A stretch of 35,858 nucleotides of DNA from Caulobacter sp. CCH9-E1 (GCF_001556515.1 NZ_LSJA01000267.1:1-35858); one strand, 5' to 3'; counted from the stretch's first letter, positions 15,848-24,448 are shown. A program made the numbers and translations. Notes: generated by a model from the sequence alone, not told the origin.

Positions 15848-16627
15848 TTACAGGACGCCGAGCATCTCCGCGACCAGCGGATGGCGGACGATGTCGCGGT
15901 CGGCCAGGCGGACGACGGCGATGTTGGGCACCGCCTCGAACCGCGCGGCGACGTCCGCCAAGCCCGAGATGCCCGGCAGGAGGTCCGACTGGTTCGGGTC
16001 GCCCGTGACCACCATGGTCGAGTGCCAGCCCAGGCGCGTCAGCAGCATCTTCAGCTGCATGTAGGTGCAGTTCTGGGCCTCGTCGATCACCACGAAGGCG
16101 TTGTTCAGCGTCCGACCGCGCATGAAGCCGACCGGGGCGATCTCGATCGCGCCCTCGGCCATCAGGGCCCGCATCCGCTTCACCGACAGGCGATCGGTCA
16201 GGGCGTCGTAGAGCGGGCGCAGATAGGGGGCCAGCTTGTCCTCCATGTCCCCCGGCAGATAGCCGATCGACTCGCCGGCCTCGACGGCGGGGCGCGAGAG
16301 CACGATGCGGCTGACGCGGCCGGCCTCCAGCGCCTCCACGGCCTTGGAGATGGCGATGTAGGTCTTGCCCGTGCCGGCCGGACCCAGGGCCATGACGAGG
16401 TTCTTCTCGTCGATCGCTTCCATCAGTTGCGCCTGACCGGGCGATTTCGGTTTTATGGTTTTGAGATAGCTCTGGTCCCGACTATCCCCCCTCGCGCCTC
16501 CCTCATCGGGCAGAGGCGACCAGCCGCCGCGGTGATCGACAGGCAGGCGGCGCACCTTGGCGTCGTCGTATTGGCCGGTCTCGTACGCGCCTTCGCGCGC
16601 CATCCGCTTCAGGGCTCGCTTGGTCAT
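15848..16627 (-). CDS. PhoH family ATPase
   Basis: A 259-residue PhoH-type P-loop protein. Residues about 50-255 form the ATPase core: SPGQAQLMEAI, Walker A GPAGTGKT at residues 82-89 (Lys88), RPAVEAGESIGYLPGDMEDK, Walker B-like FVVIDEAQNCT and the VVTGDPNQSDLL motif. The N-terminal 50 residues are basic and low complexity. PhoH proteins are cytoplasmic ATPases linked to RNA metabolism and phosphate stress; this shorter form lacks a PIN or KH domain. The ATG at 16627 follows GGAGG by four to five bases; the ATG 12 bases earlier lacks that site. A strong terminator lies just upstream of the start (16653-16680). Confidence 0.92.
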   Translation of the reverse strand: MTKRALKRMAREGAYETGQYDDAKVRRLPVDHRGGWSPLPDEGGARGDSRDQSYLKTIKPKSPGQAQLMEAIDEKNLVMALGPAGTGKTYIAISKAVEALEAGRVSRIVLSRPAVEAGESIGYLPGDMEDKLAPYLRPLYDALTDRLSVKRMRALMAEGAIEIAPVGFMRGRTLNNAFVVIDEAQNCTYMQLKMLLTRLGWHSTMVVTGDPNQSDLLPGISGLADVAARFEAVPNIAVVRLADRDIVRHPLVAEMLGVL

Positions 16628-16648
16628 CAAAGCCTCCATTCGGGCATG

Positions 16649-16680
16649 AAAAAAGGACGAGGCCGTAAGGCGTCGTCCTT
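16649..16680 (-). terminator. Strong intrinsic terminator upstream of phoH
   Basis: AAGGACGA/TCGTCCTT forms the outer stem and GCC/GGC the inner stem around a GTAA loop with one G-G mismatch; on the minus strand TTTTTT follows directly. No minus-strand coding gene precedes it, so it ends either a small RNA or a terminated phoH leader. Confidence 0.85.
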
Positions 16681-16958
16681 GGCGGTGAGCTGGATTTGAA
16701 CGAAGCCGCGAACGCGGCCGGGCGGCTCGGAGGAGCTCTCCCCGTGGGCGGGGGACGGTGCTGTACGCCGAAACGCCAAGTGCGACACCTCGTCTTCGTC
16801 AGCGGGCGAGCAAGGGCGTCGCCGCCCCGGCCCGTCACGATCTGGAGAATGATTCCCGCTGGGGGAATGTTCCCTCCTGAATCGCCAGACTACAATGGCG
16901 GTCATAGGGTTTATGGATCGTTAATAACGAAATCGCCGATAAGAAACGAGGCATACGG
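16681..16958 (-). other. Noncoding region upstream of phoH: candidate sRNA or leader
   Basis: About 280 bases with no credible gene between divergent phoH and the gamma-carbonic-anhydrase-like gene. On the minus strand it holds several hairpins, including GCCGC-GTTC-GCGGC near 16703-16718, and it ends in the strong terminator above. On the other side it carries two palindromes, GAATGATTC (16847-16855) and GGGAA-TG-TTCCC (16863-16874). I tested it for tmRNA, 6S, SRP and RNase P RNA by key motifs and found none. A minus-strand transcript of 150-250 bases is inferred only from the terminator. Confidence 0.4.
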
Positions 16959-17492
16959 ATGAATGTATATTCGCTGGGTCAGCTAAAACCCACGCTGCCG
17001 CAAAAGGACGAATACTGGATAGCGCCGACAGCGAGCGTGATGGGCAACGTTATTCTAAAGAAGAACGCCAGTATATGGTGGGGCGCGGTGGTTCGCGGCG
17101 ACAACGATCCGATCACGATCGGCGAGAACAGCAATATCCAAGACGGCTCGGTTCTTCACACTGATCTTGGCTCGCCGCTGACCATCGGCGCGAACGTGAC
17201 CATTGGTCACATGGTGATGTTGCACGGCTGCACGATCGGTGACGGCTCGTTGATCGGTATCGGGGCGATCGTGCTGAACGGCGCCAAAATCGGAAAGAAC
17301 TGCTTGATCGGCGCGGGCGCCCTGATCACCGAGGGCAAGGAGATTCCCGACAATTCGATGGTGGTCGGCGCGCCGGGCAAGGTGGTGCGCGAGATCGGCG
17401 AGCAGCACGCGTTGGTCCTGCAGGCCTCGGCCCTGCACTACGTCGAGAACTGGAAGCGCTACGCCCGGGATCTGAAGCGGGTTGAGGTGTAG
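16959..17492 (+). CDS. Gamma carbonic anhydrase family protein
   Basis: A 177-residue left-handed beta-helix protein of the gamma-carbonic-anhydrase/YrdA-PaaY group. Hexapeptide repeats run from about residue 25 to 135. The three probable metal ligands are His67 (VLHTD), His84 (IGHMV) and His89 (MLHGC). It would bind Zn or Fe and may hydrate CO2, but many bacterial members have no proven activity. The conserved [21 protein letters not shown] and [11 protein letters not shown] segments are present. The ATG follows GAGG by eight bases. The first 200 bases are AT-richer, with rarer codons, than the 3' part and the neighbouring genes. Confidence 0.92.
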   Translation: MNVYSLGQLKPTLPQKDEYWIAPTASVMGNVILKKNASIWWGAVVRGDNDPITIGENSNIQDGSVLHTDLGSPLTIGANVTIGHMVMLHGCTIGDGSLIGIGAIVLNGAKIGKNCLIGAGALITEGKEIPDNSMVVGAPGKVVREIGEQHALVLQASALHYVENWKRYARDLKRVEV

Positions 17493-17520
17493 GGGCCTCC
17501 ATCTGACGAGATCAATTTCA

Positions 17521-17635
17521 TCGTCATCCCGGCCGCAGCGCGCAGCGCGGAGAGCCGGGACCCAGGGGCGGCTCGCTCGGCGCTCTTTCAACCCCTGGGT
17601 CCCGGATAGCCTCTGCGAGGCTTCCGGGATGACGA
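17521..17635. repeat. Nested inverted-repeat element
   Basis: A 115-base element with an outer perfect 12-base repeat (TCGTCATCCCGG, 17521-17532; CCGGGATGACGA, 17624-17635) and an inner perfect 14-base repeat (CCGGGACCCAGGGG, 17555-17568; CCCCTGGGTCCCGG, 17592-17605). It can fold into one long cruciform or RNA hairpin. The TCATCCCGG...CCGGGATGA ends resemble repetitive extragenic elements of alphaproteobacteria; copy number elsewhere cannot be seen here. It starts 29 bases after the stop of the upstream gene. Confidence 0.8.
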
Positions 17636-17693
17636 GAGCTTTTAGGCCCTCAGCGCCAAGGAATGCTTTCATCCGCGAAAAGCAAAACGCCGT

Positions 17694-17770
17694 GGGAGCG
17701 CCGCCTGCTGCTTGGGGGATCGCAAGGCGGCGCTCCCGCTTCCCGCGTGGGAAGGGCCGAACGCGGGAAG
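17694..17770. repeat. Pair of adjacent inverted repeats
   Basis: GGGAGCGCCGCCT (17694-17706) pairs with AGGCGGCGCTCCC (17725-17737), thirteen perfect bases, and CTTCCCGCG (17739-17747) pairs with CGCGGGAAG (17762-17770). Together with the preceding element they fill most of the 500-base gene-free gap from 17493 to 17990. The remainder, 17771-17990, is plain sequence with no gene that I can support; it should hold the promoter of the GMC gene. Confidence 0.7.
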
Positions 17771-17990
17771 GGACCCACCCTGCTGGAGGCGTCTTCCGCA
17801 AGGTAGGACGGTGCGCCGTACTGCGCTCCGTTCATCCATGGATTGTATGTAGCATGGTCCAAGTAGAGTTAAAATGCGAGACTCGCGTTTTCCGGGTCTA
17901 GGCGTTCCGTAGCGCCACTCTTGCGCCGGGCCAAAAGCCGGATCACTCTCGCCTTAACAACGATAACCTTCGAGGGAGGGCGTCCGGGCC

Positions 17991-19655
17991 ATGGCCAGTG
18001 AACGCTATGATTACGTCGTCATCGGCGCCGGTTCGGCCGGCTGCGTGCTGGCCGCGCGCTTGACCGAGGATCCCAACGTCAAGGTCCTGCTGCTGGAGGC
18101 CGGCGGCAAGAACACCTCGGTGCTGGTCAAGATGCCGGCCGGGGTGGGCGAACTGATCAAGGCCAAGGGCGAGCAGAACTGGGGCTTCTGGACCGAGGTC
18201 GAGCCGCATCTCGACAACCGCAAGCTCTGGTGGCCGCGCGGCAAGGGCCTGGGCGGCTCCTCGGCGATCAATGGCATGATCTACATCCGCGGCCACGCCC
18301 GAGACTACGACCAATGGCGGCAGATGGGCCTGACCGGCTGGTCCTACGCCGAGGTGCTGCCGTACTTCAAACGCTCGGAGACCCACCACGGCGGCGGCGA
18401 CGCCTATCACGGCGACAAGGGGCCGCTGCACGTGTCGAAGGGCGAGTCCGACAGCCCGTTCTACACCGCCCTGATCGAGGCGGGGCGCCAGGCCGGCCAC
18501 AAGACGACCAAGGACTTCAACGGCTTCCAGCAGGAGGGTTTCGGCCCCTACGACCTGACGATCCGCGACGGCAAGCGCTGGAGCGCGGCCATGGCCTATC
18601 TCAGCCAAGCCCTGTCGCGTCCGAACCTGACCTGCGTCACCGAGGCCCGCACGACCCGGATCCTGATCGAAAAGCGCCGCGCCGTCGGCGTCGAATATGT
18701 TGTCGGCAAGGGCGGCGAGCGTAAGACCGCCTATGCCGACGCCGAGGTGCTGCTGAGCGCCGGCGCGGTGCAGTCGCCGCACATCCTGCAGCTGTCGGGC
18801 GTCGGCGCGCCGGACGACCTCAAGGCTCAGGGGATCTCCGTCGTCCACGAGTCCAAGGGCGTCGGCGGCAACCTGCAGGACCACCTGGACGTCTGCGTCT
18901 CATGGACCGCCAAGAACCTGAAGACCGCCTATTCGGCCAACAAGGGCCTGAACAAGCTGGGCGTGGGCCTCAACTACATGCTGTTCGGCAAGGGGCTTGG
19001 CCGCCAGCAGTTCCTGGAGAGCGGCGCGTTCCTGAAGTCGCGCCCCGACCTCGATCGCCCCGATCTGCAGATCCACGGCGTGCTGGCCATCATGCAGGAT
19101 CACGGCAAGGTCGTGGTCGAGAAGGACGGCTTCACCCTGCACGTCTGCCAGCTGCGCCCGGAAAGCCGAGGCAAGGTCGGCCTGCGCTCGGCCGATCCGT
19201 TCGATGATCCGACCATCCTGGCCAACTACCTGTCGACCGACGAGGACCGCCGCGCCATCCGCGAAGGCGTCCGCATCGCCCGCGAGACCGTGGCCCAGGC
19301 GGCCTTCGATCCCTATCGCGACGCCGAATACGCCCCGGGCGCCGATGTCCGTTCCGACGCCGACATCGACGCCTGGATCCGCGCCAAGGCCGAGACGATC
19401 TACCACCCGGTCGGCACCTGCCGCATGGGCGTGGCCGGCGATCCGCTGGCGGTGGTCGACGACCAGCTACGGGTGCAGGGGCTTTCGGGGCTGCGCGTGA
19501 TCGACGCCTCGGTGATGCCCAACCTGATCGGCGGCAACACCAATGCGCCGACGATCATGATCGCCGAGCGCGCGTCGGACCTGATCCGTGGCAAGCAGAC
19601 GCTGGCGCCGCTGGACGTCCCGGTCTACGGCGACGAGACGGCGGTGGCGGCCTAG
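17991..19655 (+). CDS. GMC family oxidoreductase (choline/alcohol dehydrogenase-like)
   Basis: A 554-residue FAD-dependent flavoprotein. The dinucleotide-binding motif GAGSAGCVLAARL is at residues 12-24, with LLLEAGG closing the fold. GMC signature 1 is seen in WPRGKGLGGSSAINGMIYIRGHARDYD (about residues 83-109), signature 2 in GAVQSPHILQLSGVG (about 257-271). The active-site His472 lies in YHPVGTCRMG and Asn516/Asn518 in GGNTNAPTIMIAERA. It oxidises a primary alcohol or choline-like substrate, but no betaine pathway gene is near, so BetA is not asserted. GAGGGAGGG precedes the ATG. Its stop overlaps that of the convergent PAS gene by three bases, within CCTAGG. Confidence 0.92.
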   Translation: MASERYDYVVIGAGSAGCVLAARLTEDPNVKVLLLEAGGKNTSVLVKMPAGVGELIKAKGEQNWGFWTEVEPHLDNRKLWWPRGKGLGGSSAINGMIYIRGHARDYDQWRQMGLTGWSYAEVLPYFKRSETHHGGGDAYHGDKGPLHVSKGESDSPFYTALIEAGRQAGHKTTKDFNGFQQEGFGPYDLTIRDGKRWSAAMAYLSQALSRPNLTCVTEARTTRILIEKRRAVGVEYVVGKGGERKTAYADAEVLLSAGAVQSPHILQLSGVGAPDDLKAQGISVVHESKGVGGNLQDHLDVCVSWTAKNLKTAYSANKGLNKLGVGLNYMLFGKGLGRQQFLESGAFLKSRPDLDRPDLQIHGVLAIMQDHGKVVVEKDGFTLHVCQLRPESRGKVGLRSADPFDDPTILANYLSTDEDRRAIREGVRIARETVAQAAFDPYRDAEYAPGADVRSDADIDAWIRAKAETIYHPVGTCRMGVAGDPLAVVDDQLRVQGLSGLRVIDASVMPNLIGGNTNAPTIMIAERASDLIRGKQTLAPLDVPVYGDETAVAA

Positions 19656-20197
19656 GCGATCCTGCGGCCGTCCAAGGTCGCCAGGCGCAGGCGGGGCATG
19701 TCGCGATTGTCCTCGCCCAGCGGCCTGACCTCGCGCAGGCCCAGCTCGTAGGCGGGGCGGCCCATCAGGCGGGCCGTCGCGCCGATCGGCTGATAGAGGC
19801 CCAGGAACCGGTCGGTCTCGCCGCTGGCGCCGCGCAGGGGGGCGAACAGCACCTCCATGCCGACCGAGGGCACGCCGTGCGCGCGGATGTCCGCCACGGC
19901 GACCACCGGCGTGCGGCGCTTGCGGGCGACGTCGAGGGCGCTCTTCAGTTCCAGCCGATGGGCCAGGGCCCACAGTGACAGGGCGTCTTGGCCGCGCAGG
20001 TCGCGGGCGTGCAGCTCGCTGACGAAGCCGCCGGCCAGGCGGAACGGCAGGCGCCCGCCGTCGCGGCCCAACACGAAGACCTGCGGCAGCAGCTCCAGGA
20101 ACTCGCCCGGATTGATGTCGGTGCGGCGCGGCAAGGCCGCATCGCCCCGGCGATCACGCCAGTAGTCGATCAGTCGTTCCGTGCTGGGATGGAACAT
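19652..20197 (-). CDS. PAS_5 (DUF1457-type) single-domain protein
   Basis: A 181-residue soluble protein made of little more than one PAS-like domain of the alphaproteobacterial PAS_5 family: STERLIDYWRDRRGDAALPRRTDINPGEF at the N-terminus, LPQVFVLGRDGGRLPFRLAGGFVSELHARDLRGQDALSLW, and VLFAPLRGASGETDRFLGLYQPIG. The family includes the Caulobacter cell-cycle and stress protein MopJ, but identity with it is not claimed. It has no output domain, so it likely acts through a partner. The ATG at 20197 follows GGGGGACAAGG. It is convergent with the GMC gene with overlapping stops. Confidence 0.8.
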   Translation of the reverse strand: MFHPSTERLIDYWRDRRGDAALPRRTDINPGEFLELLPQVFVLGRDGGRLPFRLAGGFVSELHARDLRGQDALSLWALAHRLELKSALDVARKRRTPVVAVADIRAHGVPSVGMEVLFAPLRGASGETDRFLGLYQPIGATARLMGRPAYELGLREVRPLGEDNRDMPRLRLATLDGRRIA

Positions 20198-20322
20198 CCT
20201 TGTCCCCCGGCGGCTCCTTCGCGGCGGTTTTTCGCCCGCACGGGGTTTGCTGGAGGAACCGGGCCAAGGGCTGGATTGTCCCATTTTGGCGCAAAAACGC
20301 TCTTCGGAGCGTCACCATAAGA

Positions 20323-20349
20323 AAGGGCCCCGCCAGCGGCGAGGCCCTT
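20323..20349 (-). terminator. Intrinsic terminator of the M16 peptidase gene
   Basis: AAGGGCC/GGCCCTT and CGCC/GGCG make a near-perfect stem with a three-base loop; the minus-strand tail is TTTCTTAT. It lies thirteen bases past the peptidase stop codon. Confidence 0.8.
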
Positions 20350-20361
20350 GCCTGTGAAGAT

Positions 20362-23265
20362 CTACTTGGCCGCCGCCTCCGGCTTGACCAGAAGCAGCCA
20401 GGACTTGTCGTCGGCCAGATAGGTCTTGGCCGCCTTCTGCACGTCGGCCGGAGTCACGCGCGCGAGGCCCGCCAGCACCGAGCGGGTCGCGTCCAGCAGG
20501 CGCGGATCGGTCTGGGCGCCCGACAGCGCGCCGACCCAATACTCGTTGGTCACGCGCGCCTTCTCGATCTGGTCGATGCGGGGCTTCTTGGCGCGTTCCA
20601 GCTCGTCCTCGGTCACCGGCTTGTCGCGAAGGTCAGCGGCGATCTTGCGGATCGCGGCGACGACGGCGTCCAGCTTCTCGGGCGGAACTTCCAGGCTGAC
20701 GGCCAGATAGCCCCAGTTCTTGAACACCACGCTGGCGGTCGACGAAGCGTTGGGCGAATAGGTCGCCCCCTGCTTCTCGCGCAGTTCGTCGATCAGGCGC
20801 AGTTGCATGACCTGGCCGAGGACCGAGACGTCGCGCGAGCGCTGGAGGTTCGAGAACAGGTCGTCCGTACGCCAGGCCATGAACAGGGCGGCCTGATCGG
20901 CGCGGCCCTTGTGCGTGCGGATCACCGGCGTCGCCGAGGGGGCGGGGAACGGCGCCTGGCGGGCGGCGTCCGAAGCGGGAAGCTCGGCCCGCGGGGGCAG
21001 GGCGCCGAAGGTGTCGGCCACCGCGGCGATGGCCTTGTCGACCGTCGTGTCGCCGACGATCACCACCTCGATGTCGTCCTTGGTCAGCGGGTTGGCGACC
21101 GCCGTCTTCAGGTCGTCGAGCGAAGCGCTGGCGATCTGCTCGCGCGAGGGGAAGGTCCAGCGCTGGTCGCCGCCATGCATCAAGCCGCCCAGGTCGCGAC
21201 CCAGGACCCCGCCGGTGGTGCTCTGCAGCTGGTCGTGCAGCGTGCCGTAGCTGGTCTTGACCCGGTTGAAGGCTTCCGGACGCCAGCCGGGTTCGGTGGC
21301 GAAGGCCGTCAGCACCTGCAGTTCGGTCGACAGATCCTCGGGGCGCGTGCGGCCGTTCAGGGTGAAGGCGTCGTCCTCGACGCCCAGCTGGGCGTTCCAG
21401 ATCTTGCCGGTCAGCACCCGCTCCATGTCCTGGGCGGAGATCTGCTTGAGGCCGCCCTCGACGAAGGCCGAGCCGGACCACAGCGGGCTCTGCTTGTCGG
21501 AGGGCAGGTCCAGCAGGCCGTGGCCGGCGCGGACCTTCACGACGACCTGGCCCTCGCGGAACTTGGTCGGCTTCACGGTCAGGCGCACGCCGTTCTCGAA
21601 CCGCACGAAGACGGCGTCCAGGTCGCTGACCTCCTTCTGCTCGGCCACCTTGCCGGTCGGGCCGAAGCTGGAATAGGGCCACACGGTCACGCCCGGCGCG
21701 GCCGGCGGCGCGACGGGCTGGGCCTTGAGGTCTTCGTAGGCCTTGAGGATCGCCGGCTCGCCGCCGTCGACGTTGCTCGGCGCGGCGATCACCAGCAGCG
21801 GGCCCGAGCCGGCGAACGACGACTTCAGCACCGCATTGACCCGCTCGGCCGTCAGGCCCTTGGTGATGACGTCGAAGGCGGCCAGGTTCTGGCTGGGCGA
21901 GGTGATGACCTCGGCGTCGCCGAGGGTGTCGACCAGCTGGTTGGCCAGGACCGGCGTGCGCTGGGTGGCTTCGCCCGCGGCGGCGGCGGCCAGGCTGGCG
22001 CGTAGGGTGGCGATCTCGCGGTCCAGTTCATCCTGGCGAACGCCGTACTGGATGGCGCGGCGCTGCTCGGCGTCGAGCGCCCGCATCGCGTCCTGCCACT
22101 GCCCCGGCCGGGCCGTCGCGCCGAGCGTCGTCACTCGCACGGCGCCGTACTGGTCGCCCTTGAAGGCACCGCCGGCGATGAACGGCGGCTCGGCCAGGCG
22201 GCCAAGCGCCTGGAGGCGGCGGTTCAGCACCGCGAAGGCCAGGTTCTCTAGCATGTCGCGCTCGTCCAGCGCCTTGGTCTCGACCAGGCCGTCGGGCTTG
22301 CGGGTCCAGGTCATCTGGACGCTCCACGGCGCGCCGGACTCGACGATCAGCTTGGCGGTCGGGCCGCGCTTGGCCACCGGACCAACGTCCGGAGTCTTGC
22401 CCGGCTGGCCCTTGCCGGCCCAGTCGCCGAACCTGGCCTTGATCTTGGCCTCCATGGCGTCGACGTCGAAGTCGCCCACGGCGACCAGCACCGCCCGCTC
22501 GGGACGGTAATAGGCTTCGTAGAAGTCGCGGATGCGCTGGGCCGAGGCGTTCTTGAGAATCTCGGTCTTGCCGATCGGGATGCGCTTGGGCGGCAGCTGG
22601 CCGTCCATCTGCGCCGACAGGGTCTTGATGGCGACGCGGTAGCCGGGCGTGTCGCGGGCGCGCTCTTCGGACAGCACGACCCCGCGTTCGCGATCGACCG
22701 CGTCCTGGGCGATGGTCAGCTCGCTGGCCGCTTCGCGCAGCAGCATCAGCGAGTCATTGACCGTGCTGTCGTCGGTCTTGGGCAAGTCCAGCTGATAGGT
22801 CGTTTCGTCGAAGCTGGTCTGGGCGTTGGTGTCGGCCCCGAAGGCCAGGCCATGACGCTCCAGGATCTTGATCATCTCGCCTTCGGGCACGTTCTTCGAG
22901 CCGTTGAAGGCCATGTGCTCCAGGAAGTGGGCCAGGCCCTGCTGGTCGTCGGCCTCCATCAGCGAGCCGGCGTCGAACCACAGGCGCAAGGACGCCTGAG
23001 CGGGCGGCGTGGCGTTCTTGCGGATCGCGTAGCGCATGCCGTTGGGCAGCACGCCAAATCGCCAGGCCGGATCGGGCGCGATGTCCGACAGGGCTTGCGC
23101 CCACTGGCCCGGCTTGAGGTCTTCCTTGCGCGGTCCGGCCAGGACCGGCGCTTCAACGGCGGCCTCGCGCTTCAGCGACGGCAGCGAAGGCTTCGGAACA
23201 TGGGAGCAGGCGGCGAGCGAGAGGCCGGCGGCGGCGACAAGCGCCAAGCGCGAAGCGCTGATCAT
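20362..23265 (-). CDS. M16 family (insulinase-like) zinc peptidase, lipoprotein
   Basis: A 967-residue protein with a lipoprotein signal peptide whose lipobox LSLAAC ends at Cys20, so it is anchored to a membrane and acts in the cell envelope. The N-terminal M16 domain has the inverted zinc motif HFLEH at residues 113-117, followed by the downstream conserved glutamate region (RERGVVLSEERARDTPG). The second, inactive-type M16 half spans about residues 500-960 with the usual substrate-closing part. Length fits two-domain bacterial M16 proteins such as PqqL. It degrades peptides. The ATG at 23265 is chosen because it starts the signal peptide; an upstream start would bury it. Ribosome site is weak. 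Confidence 0.92.
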   Translation of the reverse strand: MISASRLALVAAAGLSLAACSHVPKPSLPSLKREAAVEAPVLAGPRKEDLKPGQWAQALSDIAPDPAWRFGVLPNGMRYAIRKNATPPAQASLRLWFDAGSLMEADDQQGLAHFLEHMAFNGSKNVPEGEMIKILERHGLAFGADTNAQTSFDETTYQLDLPKTDDSTVNDSLMLLREAASELTIAQDAVDRERGVVLSEERARDTPGYRVAIKTLSAQMDGQLPPKRIPIGKTEILKNASAQRIRDFYEAYYRPERAVLVAVGDFDVDAMEAKIKARFGDWAGKGQPGKTPDVGPVAKRGPTAKLIVESGAPWSVQMTWTRKPDGLVETKALDERDMLENLAFAVLNRRLQALGRLAEPPFIAGGAFKGDQYGAVRVTTLGATARPGQWQDAMRALDAEQRRAIQYGVRQDELDREIATLRASLAAAAAGEATQRTPVLANQLVDTLGDAEVITSPSQNLAAFDVITKGLTAERVNAVLKSSFAGSGPLLVIAAPSNVDGGEPAILKAYEDLKAQPVAPPAAPGVTVWPYSSFGPTGKVAEQKEVSDLDAVFVRFENGVRLTVKPTKFREGQVVVKVRAGHGLLDLPSDKQSPLWSGSAFVEGGLKQISAQDMERVLTGKIWNAQLGVEDDAFTLNGRTRPEDLSTELQVLTAFATEPGWRPEAFNRVKTSYGTLHDQLQSTTGGVLGRDLGGLMHGGDQRWTFPSREQIASASLDDLKTAVANPLTKDDIEVVIVGDTTVDKAIAAVADTFGALPPRAELPASDAARQAPFPAPSATPVIRTHKGRADQAALFMAWRTDDLFSNLQRSRDVSVLGQVMQLRLIDELREKQGATYSPNASSTASVVFKNWGYLAVSLEVPPEKLDAVVAAIRKIAADLRDKPVTEDELERAKKPRIDQIEKARVTNEYWVGALSGAQTDPRLLDATRSVLAGLARVTPADVQKAAKTYLADDKSWLLLVKPEAAAK

Positions 23266-23359
23266 CGAGAATCCAAGGCAGGCAAAAGGAAGCCGCACCT
23301 TGGCTGTCCCGCATGGCGCGCGCAAGGCGCGACAAAGGCGGGTTTAGGTCCTTATCCAA

Positions 23360-24448
23360 TCAGGCGGCGGCGACGTCGCCGGTCTGCCGGCGCAGGCGCC
23401 AGAAGCGGATGGTGCGCAGCGCCGCCTCGCGCGGCAGGGCGGCGTAGAGCTCGCCATAGGCCTTGGCCCGGCCCATCACCTCGTCCGAAGGCTCCAGGAT
23501 CAGCAGGGCGAAGGTCAGGAACAGCGCGCGGTCGAAATCGGCCGCCTTGCAGATCACCGACAGGGCGTCCATCTCGCGCCGCTCCAGGATCTTGCGGGCG
23601 GTGTGGAAGTCGACGTCGGCCAGGTCGGCCAGCGCCACCAGGAACAGGGTCGTGCGCTTGGCCCGCAGCATGTTGGCCAGCATCTGCGGGGAGATCGGCC
23701 CCTTGGCGCGCAGGGCCCGGAATTCCTTCTCGGCCTCGGCGTGGTCGGGCGGCAGCGCGCCGTCCTGAGCCGCGATCCGCTTGCGGCCCGCCGCCAGCGC
23801 CGCCTCGAGGGTCGCCGGATCGACGCCGGCGTTGCGCGCCAGGATGCGGTCGCGCAGCCGCGCCTCGGCGACGAAGTACATCTCGTTCAGCAGGTCGACC
23901 GGCAGGCTGTGGCGATCGATCACCGCCTCGTGCAGGGCGGGATTGGCGGTCGCCCGGTCGACGACGGTCTCATGCGCCTCGCGCGACAGCACCGCGCCCT
24001 CGTTGCGCAGCAGCACGCCCAGGGTGTCGTCGTCGCCGCGCGCGACGATGGCGTCCGACACGACGCTGGAGACGCTGGGGCGCTGCGAGATCGCCCGCAG
24101 GTGGTCCTGGCCCTGGGTGCGGGCGACGTGCAGCAGGTCCTCGTCGGTCAGCGCGCCCGAGCCCCGTAGGATCGGCGCGGCGACCGCGATGCTTTCCGAG
24201 GCCAGGGCGCGGGAGAGACCGCGCGGCGCGGTCTGGGCGTCGCCGAGCCGCTGGGCCAGCTCGGCCTTGACCGCCTCTTCCATGTCGCCGGCCAACTGGC
24301 TTAGCACGTCGTCGAACAGCTCCATTTCCAGGGCGCTGTGGCCTTCACCGGCGAAGAACATGTCGGTGACGCCGCGCAGCAGCTCGCGCCGCTTCTCGCT
24401 GGAAGGCTCGTTGGCCAGGGTGATCAGGTCGTGGAGGCGGGATTCCAT
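23360..24448 (-). CDS. DUF2336 domain-containing protein
   Basis: A 362-residue all-helical soluble protein that fits DUF2336: an N-terminal MESRLHDLITLANEPSSEKRRELLRGVTDMF, HEAT-like repeated helices (APILRGSGALTDEDLLHVARTQGQDHLRAIS, VSDAIVARGDDDTLGVLLRNEGAVLS), and a C-terminal helical half. Its function is unknown; the repeat-like layout suggests protein-protein contact. It lies 94 bases upstream of the peptidase gene in the same direction but with no sign of coupling. The start ATG is preceded by GGCGGGG. Confidence 0.85.
   Translation of the reverse strand: MESRLHDLITLANEPSSEKRRELLRGVTDMFFAGEGHSALEMELFDDVLSQLAGDMEEAVKAELAQRLGDAQTAPRGLSRALASESIAVAAPILRGSGALTDEDLLHVARTQGQDHLRAISQRPSVSSVVSDAIVARGDDDTLGVLLRNEGAVLSREAHETVVDRATANPALHEAVIDRHSLPVDLLNEMYFVAEARLRDRILARNAGVDPATLEAALAAGRKRIAAQDGALPPDHAEAEKEFRALRAKGPISPQMLANMLRAKRTTLFLVALADLADVDFHTARKILERREMDALSVICKAADFDRALFLTFALLILEPSDEVMGRAKAYGELYAALPREAALRTIRFWRLRRQTGDVAAA

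Noticed and set aside
13757..16699. 980-codon open frame on the plus strand over the OPT and phoH genes
   Set aside because: Low-complexity Gln/Asp/Arg/Gly-rich translation; the minus strand carries two well-supported proteins there.
16692..16701. GTTCAAATCC on the minus strand, like a tRNA T-loop, near a terminator
   Set aside because: The flanking bases do not form a T-stem, no acceptor stem or anticodon arm fits, and no tag-coding sequence is present, so neither tRNA nor tmRNA is supported.
16681..16860. 6S, SRP or RNase P RNA
   Set aside because: The key conserved motifs of SRP and RNase P RNA are absent, and nothing indicates the 6S layout or its usual neighbour genes.
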